NCBI RefSeq assembly: GCF_026966905.1
Contig: NZ_JAPUBN010000024.1
Coordinates: 62,001-126,000, forward strand
Length of the DNA stretch: 64,000 nt
Origin: Marinomonas phaeophyticola
GTDB taxonomy: Bacteria; Pseudomonadota; Gammaproteobacteria; Pseudomonadales; Marinomonadaceae
Reading direction: 5' to 3'
Below are positions 55,838 through 64,000 of this stretch, one piece after another; the first letter of the stretch is position 1; every line of letters begins with the position of its first letter. A model generated the notes under the pieces. It was not told the origin of the DNA. It saw only the letters and a list, made by a program, of their open reading frames with translations, and did no database searches. The translations under genes and the position numbers were made by a program.

Positions 55838-57127
55838 ATGACCAACGTAGAAAAAATAACAATAGATGATTTTGAATTAGAGCCCGTTCCAAATCATTCA
55901 AAGCGCTCTTGGTACGTCATCAGTTTGATTTGGTTAGCAATTGGTATTGACGTATCAGGGCTTTTTTTGGGCGCCTTTTTAAGTAATGGCCTCACAATCA
56001 ACGATGCTCTCCTGGCGACCTTCTTAGGTTCAGCGATACTCGGCATTCTCGCCATGCTATGTGCAAACATTGGTTATCAGGCTGGGGTGTCCACCTCTTT
56101 AATGAGTAGCTCAGTCTTTGGTCGATATGGTGGCAAAATACTCGGCGCAATAAATGGGATCTCACTGATTGGTTGGTTTGCCTTTCAGGCCGATTTTTTT
56201 GCTCTTATTATGGTCGATGCATTTAGCAAATATGACCTAATCATTTCCCATACGACCGCTCTCATTGCTGGGGGCTTATTGATGATGGTCACAGCGATTT
56301 TTGGTGTCAGAGCACTCGGTAAACTGAGCACTTTTTCTGTTCCTTTAATGGTGACTCTTATTACGGTCGGCCTGTACATGGCATCAGGACAACAGAACGT
56401 AAGCGAAAAAGTGATTGTAGCGCCTCTTTCTATGGGCGAAGCCATTTCATATGTTATGTCTATTTGGATTTTGGCCGCTGTGGCAGCACCCGATATAGCC
56501 CGTTACGCTAAAACACGTAAAGATGCCATTTTAGGGGCTGGATTTGGTTTTTTATTCGGTAACAGTGCCATTATTGTCGTTGCCCTCTTACTCACCCAGC
56601 TGACAGGGTCAGATAATTTGGTCAATGTATTCTTCAGTATCGGTTTAGGTGCCGCCGCGATCACCGTATTGATTTTTGCTCAATGGACGACCAACAGCAG
56701 CAACTTAATCTCCGGGGCTTTAGGACTTTCTGTCGTTTTACCAAATGTATCTCGTCCTACTCTAGTCATTATTATGACCGTTCTTGGACTGGGGATTGCC
56801 CAGTTCGGGATGGTCGATTTATTTACCGCGTTTTTAACCTTCCTAGGGGTCACCATTGCGCCATCAGCAGGTGTTTACCTTGCTCAATATTACTTCTTAG
56901 ATCGCGATGAATTGTCTTTTGAGCGGATTAAATCGGCCTCTGATTGGAAAGTAAAAGGGCTGCTTTCATGGGCGCTAGGAAGTGCCGTAAGTGCTTGTAC
57001 CGCAGGAGAGTTTTTCAACCTCTTCACTCTTACCAGTATATCGACAGTGGATGGCATTTTGGTGTCATTTGTTAGCTACATTTTATTCGTCAAATTATCT
57101 AAAACATCCATTAGCCAGAATCCATAA
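55838..57127 (+). CDS. NCS1-family cytosine/purine-type permease
   Basis: This membrane carrier has 429 residues from the ATG at 55838, with GGGA 8 bp upstream, and twelve predicted helices. NCS1 family features include WYVISLIWLAIGIDVSGLFLGAFL at the start, SVFGRYGGKILGAINGISLIGWFAFQADFF near 95 and AAVAAPDIARYAKTRKDA near 210. Family members carry nucleobases, hydantoins and similar ring compounds with sodium or protons. The neighbouring DUF917 and hydantoinase genes suggest a hydantoin-like or thiohydantoin-like substrate. Confidence 0.87.
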   Translation: MTNVEKITIDDFELEPVPNHSKRSWYVISLIWLAIGIDVSGLFLGAFLSNGLTINDALLATFLGSAILGILAMLCANIGYQAGVSTSLMSSSVFGRYGGKILGAINGISLIGWFAFQADFFALIMVDAFSKYDLIISHTTALIAGGLLMMVTAIFGVRALGKLSTFSVPLMVTLITVGLYMASGQQNVSEKVIVAPLSMGEAISYVMSIWILAAVAAPDIARYAKTRKDAILGAGFGFLFGNSAIIVVALLLTQLTGSDNLVNVFFSIGLGAAAITVLIFAQWTTNSSNLISGALGLSVVLPNVSRPTLVIIMTVLGLGIAQFGMVDLFTAFLTFLGVTIAPSAGVYLAQYYFLDRDELSFERIKSASDWKVKGLLSWALGSAVSACTAGEFFNLFTLTSISTVDGILVSFVSYILFVKLSKTSISQNP

Positions 57128-57138
57128 GGAATCCAAAC

Positions 57139-58272
57139 ATGATTATTAATGACCAAATGATTGATGACATCGCTCTTGGAGCAACGGTACTTGGCACTGG
57201 CGGCGGCGGCGATCCTTACAGCGGTTCTCTAATGGCCAAAGTCGCCATAGCCAATGCTAGCAAGCCGGTTGAATTGATTGCTCTTGAAGACGTTGCCGAC
57301 CATTGGATGACCGTCCCTTCATCCATGATTGGCGCTCCCACTGTAGCGCTCGAAAAACTTAACTCTCGGGATCAAATGTTAATCGCATTCAACGCTATGG
57401 AAAGCGCTCTTAATGAAACCATCATGGCTACTTTTCCTATCGAAGTAGGTGGTTTCAATTCACTTATACCTATTTTAGTTGCCGCCAGTAAAGGCATTCC
57501 CGTTATTGACTGTGATGCGATGGGACGCGCCTTTCCAGAATCTCAAATGGTTACGTTTTATCTGGATGGACTGCCTTCCGCACCGAATACATTAGCCGAT
57601 GAGAAAGGCAATGTCGCTACACTTCACCCGATAGATGGTATCTGGTCAGAAAATTTTGCCAGAGCCTTAACAGAACAAATGGGCGGATCAGCCGCTATCT
57701 GTGATTACCCAATGAGGGGCTCAGAGTTAAAACGAAGCGCGCTTGGCGCCACACTTACCAAAGCAATGCAAATAGGTAAAGCGATCCGTAACGCCAATGA
57801 AGCCGGCAACAGTGCGATTGAGTCTGTACTGAATATTGTAGGGGGACACCGTATTATTAGTGGGAAAATTATTGATATCGAGCGCAACACGCAAGGCGGT
57901 TTTGCGACTGGTGGCGTCATTATAGAACGCCTTCAAAACAACACGGTAAAAAATGATATCGACACTGTCTATGTGCATTTTCAGAATGAATTATTATTAG
58001 CCCATAAAGGCAAATCCGCCGCATACATGAACGACAGTAACCTCTTAGCCAGTACCCCTGATCTTATTTCAATACTGGATCACGAAACAGGCCAACCCAT
58101 TACAACCGAACGACTGCACTATGGGCAAAGAGTCGATCTCATTGCCTACCCTTGTGATTCTAAATGGCGTACTCCAAAAGGCATTGAGGTGGCTGGGCCT
58201 AATTATTTTGGTTATGACGTGTCTTATACCAGTATTGAATCACTTGCTTTCAAAATCAATCTAGAGGAATAG
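57139..58272 (+). CDS. DUF917 (S-methyl-thiohydantoin desulfurase-like) protein
   Basis: This 377-residue protein of the DUF917 family has the signature IALGATVLGTGGGGDPYSG at 10-28 and the IPVIDCDAMGRAFPESQM segment near 118-135. A DUF917 protein was linked to desulfuration of a thiohydantoin in ergothioneine breakdown, but many members are uncharacterised. It lies 11 bp after the permease and 4 bp before the hydantoinase-like gene, so it is certainly in one operon. AAGGA precedes the ATG. Confidence 0.83.
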   Translation: MIINDQMIDDIALGATVLGTGGGGDPYSGSLMAKVAIANASKPVELIALEDVADHWMTVPSSMIGAPTVALEKLNSRDQMLIAFNAMESALNETIMATFPIEVGGFNSLIPILVAASKGIPVIDCDAMGRAFPESQMVTFYLDGLPSAPNTLADEKGNVATLHPIDGIWSENFARALTEQMGGSAAICDYPMRGSELKRSALGATLTKAMQIGKAIRNANEAGNSAIESVLNIVGGHRIISGKIIDIERNTQGGFATGGVIIERLQNNTVKNDIDTVYVHFQNELLLAHKGKSAAYMNDSNLLASTPDLISILDHETGQPITTERLHYGQRVDLIAYPCDSKWRTPKGIEVAGPNYFGYDVSYTSIESLAFKINLEE

Positions 58273-58276
58273 AAAA

Positions 58277-59851
58277 ATGGGGAAATCAAATTTTCGGCTG
58301 GGAATTGATGTAGGTGGAACCAACACGGATGGCGTTCTCTTAGACAACCAACTTAACTGCGTAATGAAGGTAAAAGTTGCTACAACCCATGATATTTCAA
58401 GCGGTATTGATCGAGCTATAGAGACATTACTCAGTCGCGGTGGCATTACCGGAGAGCAGGTAAAGTACGCCATGCTTGGAACGACACAATGCACCAATGC
58501 CATCGTAGAAAAACGGGGGTTAGACCGAGTCGGTATGATTCGTTTAGCATTACCAAGTTGTAGTGCCATACCACCATTAAGTGGATGGAGTTCCTCATGG
58601 AAAACGCTACTCGGAGAACACTTTTATGAAGCCCATGGAGGGTACGAGTACAATGGCCAATTAATTGCCGATATTAATGAATCTGAAATCCGCCAACTTT
58701 GTCAGCAAATGAAAGGCCTAATCGATTCAATCGCGATTTGTGGTGTGTTTTCTCCCGTGAATAACGAACAAGAGCTTGCTGTTGCCCAATGGGTCAAGGA
58801 AGAACTTCCTGGCGTGAACATTTCACTTTCCCATAAAGTAGGAAGCCTGAGTATTCTTGAACGTGAAAATGCCGCCATCCTCAATGCCGCATTGCAAGGC
58901 ACAGCCAAACGCTTTGTAGACGGGTTTTGTCATGCTTTAGATAAGCACAATATCAATGCGATACCCTATTTTGGCCAAAATGACGGCACCTTAATGTCCA
59001 AAGAGTTTGCGCTGAAATACCCTATTCTCACTGTCGCTTGCGGTCCTACGAATTCCATTCGTGGGGCAAGTCACCTAACGAAACTTGCCGATGCCATTGT
59101 TATTGATGTAGGTGGAACTACTTCAGATATCGGGGCGCTAACACACGGTTATCCTAGGGAATCTAATCTTGCCGTCGAATTAGGAGAGGTAAGAACCAAC
59201 TTTCGTATGCCTGATATCCTAGCTATTGCGATTGGAGGAGGAACCCGTGTCACATTGTCTGACGACAAATCTGGCCATAGCGTTACGTTAGGTCCTGAAA
59301 GTGTTGGCCATGAACTCACGTCAAAATCACGTTGTTTTGGAGGAGACACATTAACCTTAACGGATATTGCACTAGAGCGAGGCGCTATGGTTTGGAGTGG
59401 TGATGCTAAACAAGAGAAAGTCCACATTGCTCCAGAGCAAATTGAAACCGTTTATGCTTCCATGTTGTCAATTGTGGAAGAAGCCATAGATAAGATGAAG
59501 ACCTCTTCAGCAAAAGTCCCTGTTATTCTTGTCGGTGGTGGCAGTGCTTTAATGCCAAATTCATTTGAGGGTGTCAGTGAAGTGATCAGGCCAGAACACT
59601 TCGAAGTAGCCAATGCCATTGGGGTCGCTTTAGGAGAAATTTCAGGTCAACTGGACAAAATCATTTCCATCGATCCTCTCAACCGTCATGCCATCATGAG
59701 CGAACTAGAAGAGGAAGCCAAAAATATAGCGATTGCAGCGGGGGCATGCCCTAGCAATGTCTCTATTATTGAAAGAAGCGACATCCCGCTCACTTACCTA
59801 CAAGGAAATATGGTACACGTTAAAATCAAAGCGGCAGGAAAAATCATTTAA
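58277..59851 (+). CDS. Hydantoinase/oxoprolinase-family protein (HyuA-like)
   Basis: The protein has 524 residues with the actin-like ATP-binding fold of this family: LGIDVGGTNTDGVLLD at 7-22, AIVIDVGGTTSDIG near 275 and PVILVGGGSALMP near 415. It is shorter than full-length HyuA/OplA (about 690) and matches the short class found with DUF917 genes. It probably uses ATP to open a hydantoin- or oxoproline-type ring. HyuB is not adjacent. AGAGGA precedes the ATG. Confidence 0.85.
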   Translation: MGKSNFRLGIDVGGTNTDGVLLDNQLNCVMKVKVATTHDISSGIDRAIETLLSRGGITGEQVKYAMLGTTQCTNAIVEKRGLDRVGMIRLALPSCSAIPPLSGWSSSWKTLLGEHFYEAHGGYEYNGQLIADINESEIRQLCQQMKGLIDSIAICGVFSPVNNEQELAVAQWVKEELPGVNISLSHKVGSLSILERENAAILNAALQGTAKRFVDGFCHALDKHNINAIPYFGQNDGTLMSKEFALKYPILTVACGPTNSIRGASHLTKLADAIVIDVGGTTSDIGALTHGYPRESNLAVELGEVRTNFRMPDILAIAIGGGTRVTLSDDKSGHSVTLGPESVGHELTSKSRCFGGDTLTLTDIALERGAMVWSGDAKQEKVHIAPEQIETVYASMLSIVEEAIDKMKTSSAKVPVILVGGGSALMPNSFEGVSEVIRPEHFEVANAIGVALGEISGQLDKIISIDPLNRHAIMSELEEEAKNIAIAAGACPSNVSIIERSDIPLTYLQGNMVHVKIKAAGKII

Positions 59852-59899
59852 TCAACAACTGTTTTGACCTTAGGTCATACCGCCCTCTCAGTTGTTTTT

Positions 59900-59939
59900 A
59901 CTCTCTGTTATTTTGGTAACAGGGAGTTTTTTTATTTTT
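59900..59939 (+). terminator. Rho-independent terminator of the permease-DUF917-HyuA operon
   Basis: ACTCTCTGTTA at 59900-59910 pairs with TAACAGGGAGT at 59917-59927 (one G-U pair) with a 6-nt loop, followed by about 12 bases that are nearly all T. It lies about 50 bp after the hyuA-like stop and is a classical strong terminator. Confidence 0.88.
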
Positions 59940-59966
59940 CGGGGCACTAGGATAATAGGTCTGTGT

Positions 59967-60140
59967 GTTGGCCTGAAGGCGCAACAAGTAGGTCGGAATT
60001 TATTCCGACAATTAAGTTATCTTCCTGATAAATGGATGATTTGTTGGCCTGAAGGCGCAATAAGTAGGTCGGAATTTATTCCGACAATTGAGTTATCTTC
60101 CTGATAACTGGGTGAATTGTTGGCCTGAAGGCTCAATCAA
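59967..60140. repeat. 76-bp tandem repeat with REP-like palindromes
   Basis: Two full copies (59967-60042 and 60043-60118, about 5 mismatches) are followed by a partial third that starts GTTGGCCTGAAGGC at 60119. Each full copy contains the palindrome GTCGGAATTTATTCCGAC (59992-60009 and 60068-60085), a 7-bp stem with a 4-nt loop. The array lies between the terminators of two converging genes. No long reading frame in it is credible. The palindrome resembles REP/BIME-type elements. Confidence 0.85.
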
Positions 60141-60162
60141 GCATGGATAGAAATTTTACAAG

Positions 60163-60193
60163 CAAAAAAAATCCCCGCCGTTAGCGAGGATTT
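60163..60193 (-). terminator. Rho-independent terminator of typA
   Basis: On the minus strand AATCCTCGC pairs with GCGGGGATT through nine pairs, including one U-G, around a 5-nt loop, followed by eight T residues. It lies about 75 bp downstream of the typA stop. Confidence 0.85.
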
Positions 60194-60267
60194 TAAGCAA
60201 TGAAATTACTTGCATGAATTACTATGAGGCCATGCCTTATTTCAGCACAGCTTACAAAAGTAAATTC

Positions 60268-62088
60268 TTATTTACGACCGTTACGTTTACGTTCGTTTTC
60301 CGTTAGTAACTTCTTACGTAGACGGATGCTTTCTGGTGTGACTTCTACTAACTCATCATCTTCAATGAACTCAAGCGCTTGCTCAAGTGTATGGCGAATT
60401 GGTGGAGTCAGTGTCAATGCTTCATCTGTACCAGATGCACGTACGTTTGTTAACTGCTTACCTTTAACAGGGTTAACGGCTAAATCGTTGTCACGTGAGT
60501 GAATACCGATAATTTGACCTTCGTATACTTCAACCGCATGACCCAAGAACATACGACCGCGGCTTTGTAAGTTAAACAAAGAGTAAGCGGCTGTTTTACC
60601 TGTAAGCATACTGACTAGCACACCATTTTTACGGCTTTGAACTTGACCATCTTTAACAGGACCATAATGATCAAAAACACTGGTCAAGATACCAGAACCA
60701 GAAGTCAAGGTTAGGAACAAGCCACGGAAACCAATCAAACCACGTGAAGGCATCATAAACTCTAAACGAGTACGGCCTTTACCATCTGGTTCCATGTTAG
60801 TTAGTTCGCCTTTACGCAAACCAAGTTCTTCCATGATAGAACCTTGATGTTGGTCTTCAACGTCGATAACCACTTGTTCAAACGGTTCACATAGTTTGCC
60901 GTCGATTTCTTTCGTTACCACTTCAGGACGAGAAACCCCCATCTCGAAGCCTTCACGACGCATTGTTTCGATCAATACAGAAAGATGCAATTCACCACGA
61001 CCAGAAACGATAAATTTATCAGGTGTATCACCTTCTTTAACACGCAACGCCACGTTATGAATCAACTCTTGATCCAAACGGTCTTTGATATTACGTGTTG
61101 TGACGTATTTACCTTCTTTACCAGCAAACGGTGAGTCGTTTACGATAAAATTCATGCTTACTGTAGGCTCATCAACACTTAATGCTGGTAAGGCTTCTAC
61201 GCAAGTCGGATCGCACAAAGTATCAGAGATACTAAGTTTATCGATACCATTGATACAAACAATATCACCTGCACCAGCAAGGTCTGTATCGATACGCTCA
61301 AGACCTAAATAGCCTTTCACGTTTAATACTTTACCTTTACGCTCAGAACCATCAGCGGATTTAATCACAACTTGCTGGTTTGGAGACAAAGAGCCACGAG
61401 TAATACGGCCTACACCGATTACACCAACATAGCTGTCATAATCCAATGCCGAAATTTGCATTTGGAAAGGGCCATCTGGGTCAACATCTGGAGCCGGTAC
61501 ACTGTCCACAATCATTTGATACAATGGCGTCATGTCGTCAGACAGATTTTCTGGATCATCACCTGCTTGACCATTGATTGCTGAAGCATAGATAACAGGG
61601 AAGTCTAGCTGCTCTTCAGTTGCGCCAAGGCTATCAAAAAGATCAAAAACTTGATCCATAACCCAATCAGGGCGAGCACCTGGACGGTCAACCTTGTTGA
61701 TAACAACAATAGGACGCAAACCTTGCTCAAATGCTTTAGAAGTTACGAAGCGAGTTTGAGGCATTGGGCCATCAACCGCATCAACCAATAAGCATACGCA
61801 ATCTACCATAGACAAAACACGCTCTACTTCACCACCGAAATCCGCGTGTCCAGGTGTGTCTACGATATTAATGCGGTAATCGTTCCAGCGAATGGCAGTG
61901 TTTTTCGCCAAAATGGTTATCCCACGCTCCTTCTCTTGATCGTTAGAGTCCATGATACGTTCAGAGTCAACATCTTTACGATCCAATGTACCAGACTGAC
62001 TTAGAAGCTTATCAACCAAAGTAGTTTTACCGTGGTCAACGTGGGCAATAATAGCTACGTTACGTAACTTATTGATATTATTCGACAT
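60268..62088 (-). CDS. typA: Ribosome-associated GTPase TypA/BipA
   Basis: This translational GTPase, related to EF-G, assists 50S assembly and stress adaptation. It has 606 residues. G1 is [17 protein letters not shown] at 11-27, with [11 protein letters not shown] near 56, [18 protein letters not shown] near 75 and [12 protein letters not shown] near 131. The C-terminal BipA-specific region includes [15 protein letters not shown]. It lies downstream of thiI on the same strand across 275 bp, the pseudomonad glnA-thiI-typA order. Confidence 0.96.
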   Translation of the reverse strand: MSNNINKLRNVAIIAHVDHGKTTLVDKLLSQSGTLDRKDVDSERIMDSNDQEKERGITILAKNTAIRWNDYRINIVDTPGHADFGGEVERVLSMVDCVCLLVDAVDGPMPQTRFVTSKAFEQGLRPIVVINKVDRPGARPDWVMDQVFDLFDSLGATEEQLDFPVIYASAINGQAGDDPENLSDDMTPLYQMIVDSVPAPDVDPDGPFQMQISALDYDSYVGVIGVGRITRGSLSPNQQVVIKSADGSERKGKVLNVKGYLGLERIDTDLAGAGDIVCINGIDKLSISDTLCDPTCVEALPALSVDEPTVSMNFIVNDSPFAGKEGKYVTTRNIKDRLDQELIHNVALRVKEGDTPDKFIVSGRGELHLSVLIETMRREGFEMGVSRPEVVTKEIDGKLCEPFEQVVIDVEDQHQGSIMEELGLRKGELTNMEPDGKGRTRLEFMMPSRGLIGFRGLFLTLTSGSGILTSVFDHYGPVKDGQVQSRKNGVLVSMLTGKTAAYSLFNLQSRGRMFLGHAVEVYEGQIIGIHSRDNDLAVNPVKGKQLTNVRASGTDEALTLTPPIRHTLEQALEFIEDDELVEVTPESIRLRKKLLTENERKRNGRK

Positions 62089-62278
62089 TGATTTTTTTCT
62101 GCCTTTAGAAAGTGCAACATTTCACAATAATAACACTGAATTACCAATCAATTTAGTGTTTAATTATTGTTCATTTGGGATAAAATTCGCGCAATTGTAC
62201 CTTTATATTGATGAACTTCCCATGACAGATGCACAAAAGAGAGAAAAAAATTCTTCCCTCTTTCGAAAGTGCACACAA

Positions 62279-62323
62279 ATCCCGTCTTTAAACTGACAAA
62301 TACCGTCAGTTTAAAGACGGGAT
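62279..62323. repeat. Perfect 19-bp inverted repeat between thiI and typA
   Basis: ATCCCGTCTTTAAACTGAC at 62279-62297 and its exact complement at 62305-62323 flank a 7-nt loop. It lies 41 bp after the thiI stop, so it is a likely thiI terminator or processing hairpin. No T run follows on the minus strand within the first bases. Confidence 0.6.
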
Positions 62324-62363
62324 TACAATGGGCTAAAGGTAATATACAAGAGCAGGCGATTAA

Positions 62364-63815
62364 TTAAGGTAAGTACACACCTATATTTTGTTTTCCTTGC
62401 CCTAATAAACTGGCGGCATGAATACGACTCATCACGCCTTTACCACAATATAAAAGGTAAGAAAGATCTTGATCTAATGAAGACCAACGACTGTTAAGAG
62501 TAAAAAAGGGCATCTCGACAACTTGATGGCCAGTTACTTTCAGTGGCTGTTTATAAACTTCATCTGGATGACGAATATCCACAATAACTTCGTCAGATAC
62601 CGGCATTCTTACTACTGGCACATCACCTTGATATTGTTTTTCCACATCGTCGAGAACATTTTGGATAGATTCAATTCTGGCGTTTTCAATGGCCGCCTCT
62701 AAAACGGCAAAATCAAACTTGGTTTCCTGATGCTCGATTTTAAATAACTTAGCGCGGGTAGTCGGTTTTACAGAAATGACACCACAATACTCTGGCATAC
62801 TCGCGGCAAAAGGCGCGGTACCAATACGTTTTGCCAAATCAATAATTTCTTGCTTATTTTCTGTGACTAAAGGTCTAAGTACCAACTCATCCGTCACTTG
62901 ATCTATGACTTTTAGATTGATCAAGGTTTGGCTGGAGACCTGAGCCACACTTTCACCGGTAACTAGGGCTTGAGCACCCACTTTTTGCATGACCTGCTCA
63001 GCGGCTCTTAACATCATACGTTTTAAAATGACGCCCATTTGTGAATTGTCCACTTTGGTTAAGATTTCAGTCACCACATCTTCAAACGGAACCGTGACGA
63101 ATTTTACGTTAATTTCAGAACCGTATTTTTTCCAAATAAAGTTGGACACTTGTTTGACACCAATTTCATGGGCATCTCCGCCTAAATTAAAGAAGCAAAA
63201 GTGGGTCTTTAATCCGCGACTCATCGTTAAGTAGGAAGATACGGTAGAGTCAAAACCACCAGAGATAAGAGACAATACTGGATCTTGCGAACCAATAGGA
63301 TAACCGCCTAAACCATCTGTTTTTTGTTCAATGATCCAAACTTTATCTTTACGAATTTCAATAGGAACAAGCACATCTGGATTTTTCAAGCGCACAGATT
63401 TTGCTTCACACCATTCTTTTAAACACCCACCTATATGGTATTCAGCTTCAACCGAACTAAAGCTGTGGTTGCCAACTCGTCGTACACGCACTGCAAAAAC
63501 GGCATCTTTTAATACTTCACCATAGGATTTTTTCGCTTCTTCGGCGATACCGTCTAAGTCCGTAAAAGTAAATTCTCTTACAAATTGAAAATGGGCAATA
63601 CCTGCAATGTTCTGTAGAAGCTCAACAAACTCTTCTCGCAGTTCATCTTTATCAGACATGATTTCAATAAAATCCCAATTTCCTGCAACAGTGACATCGT
63701 CATCTACTTTACGTAGGACAAGACGGATATTGTGTCTTAGTTGTTTTATAAAGGCTTTTCGGACCGGACGGCTTTTAACTGTAATCTCAGCAAAGAACTT
63801 AACGACAAATTTCAT
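62364..63815 (-). CDS. thiI: tRNA 4-thiouridine sulfurtransferase ThiI (with rhodanese domain)
   Basis: ThiI makes 4-thiouridine at tRNA position 8 and supplies sulfur for the thiamine thiazole. At 483 residues it is the long form. It has an N-terminal ferredoxin-like/THUMP region (about 1-165), a PP-loop, LSLISGGFDSTVSSYL, near 180-195, and a C-terminal rhodanese domain (about 400-483) with the persulfide Cys in LSYLLYCGKGVMS. It is complete, with both sulfur-relay Cys regions retained. It uses cysteine-desulfurase sulfur. Confidence 0.95.
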   Translation of the reverse strand: MKFVVKFFAEITVKSRPVRKAFIKQLRHNIRLVLRKVDDDVTVAGNWDFIEIMSDKDELREEFVELLQNIAGIAHFQFVREFTFTDLDGIAEEAKKSYGEVLKDAVFAVRVRRVGNHSFSSVEAEYHIGGCLKEWCEAKSVRLKNPDVLVPIEIRKDKVWIIEQKTDGLGGYPIGSQDPVLSLISGGFDSTVSSYLTMSRGLKTHFCFFNLGGDAHEIGVKQVSNFIWKKYGSEINVKFVTVPFEDVVTEILTKVDNSQMGVILKRMMLRAAEQVMQKVGAQALVTGESVAQVSSQTLINLKVIDQVTDELVLRPLVTENKQEIIDLAKRIGTAPFAASMPEYCGVISVKPTTRAKLFKIEHQETKFDFAVLEAAIENARIESIQNVLDDVEKQYQGDVPVVRMPVSDEVIVDIRHPDEVYKQPLKVTGHQVVEMPFFTLNSRWSSLDQDLSYLLYCGKGVMSRIHAASLLGQGKQNIGVYLP

Positions 63816-64000
63816 ATTTACACAGGCTTCAGGGGTTATTATTCGTGACCGGCATTATAAAGAACTTTAATCGTGCATAAAAATTTAAATTCGCACCAAA
63901 ATAGACCCTAAAAAATATATGTGCACCATAATAGGTCTTTTATAGGCTTTTTTCTGCTTTTATACGAACTATTCTTGTGCGCGATAAATTATATTTTTAT
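63816..64000. promoter_or_regulatory. Upstream region of thiI with direct repeats
   Basis: No gene is seen in these last 185 bases. Two near-identical direct repeats, GCACCAAAATAGACC at 63893-63907 and GCACCATAATAGGTC at 63923-63937, are spaced 30 bp apart, about three helical turns. GCACC recalls a half-site of NtrC operators, but no GGTGC partner is present. The window ends before the next gene. Confidence 0.3.

Noticed and set aside
59892..60104. 70-residue frame through the tandem repeats
   Set aside because: It crosses a terminator and the 76-bp repeat, with no ribosome site or recognisable protein feature.

Overview
The window reads as the chromosome of a marine gammaproteobacterium of the Oceanospirillales/Pseudomonadales type, most like Marinomonas. 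This assignment is an inference from gene order and metabolism, because no rRNA gene is present. Housekeeping blocks carry pseudomonad-style neighbours: hisB-hisH-hisF; engB | cytochrome c4 - dsbA - GGDEF cyclase; ubiE-ubiB-hisE-tatABC; and thiI-typA. The remainder is dominated by uptake and breakdown of quaternary amines and other nitrogen compounds typical of sea water.

Layout. 1-13.3 kb is housekeeping: histidine synthesis, glutathione synthesis, EngB, periplasmic redox proteins, a diguanylate cyclase, ubiquinone synthesis and the Tat translocase. tatC is broken by a one-base deficit in a C run. 13.4-21.3 kb is a gamma-butyrobetaine/carnitine module: a gamma-butyrobetaine dioxygenase makes carnitine, a BCCT carrier imports substrate, and CdhA, CdhC and CdhB convert carnitine to glycine betaine. 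Two GlxA-type AraC regulators flank these genes.

21.5-38.7 kb is an A/T-rich defence island. A phosphorothioation-associated methyltransferase converges on a leftward sspF-sspG-sspH operon (the DptF/DptG/DptH families). This operon is divergent from a rightward sspB-sspC-sspD operon (DUF4007 nickase, ATPase, PAPS-reductase-like ATP pyrophosphatase), and a cysteine desulfurase, sspA, converges from the right. Together they form an SspABCD-SspFGH type DNA backbone-sulfur modification and restriction system. The shared sspF/sspB promoter region holds a near-consensus LexA (SOS) box, which suggests damage-responsive control and is the most testable new point in the window.

38.7-48 kb starts with dtd. 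It continues with a leftward operon read in the order TRAP transporter (dctP, dctQ, dctM), N-formylglutamate amidohydrolase-like protein, glutamine-synthetase-like ligase, aldehyde dehydrogenase and GMC oxidoreductase. The set fits gamma-glutamylation-based breakdown of an amino alcohol, with a divergent RpiR-type regulator. 49-54.6 kb holds MltC and a choline-sulfate module (LysR regulator, betaine/choline-type binding protein, choline sulfatase). 54.8-59.9 kb holds a frameshifted LysR gene divergent from an NCS1 permease - DUF917 - hydantoinase/oxoprolinase operon. The window closes with a 76-bp tandem repeat carrying REP-like palindromes, then typA and thiI.

No tRNA, rRNA, CRISPR array, transposase or integrase was seen.
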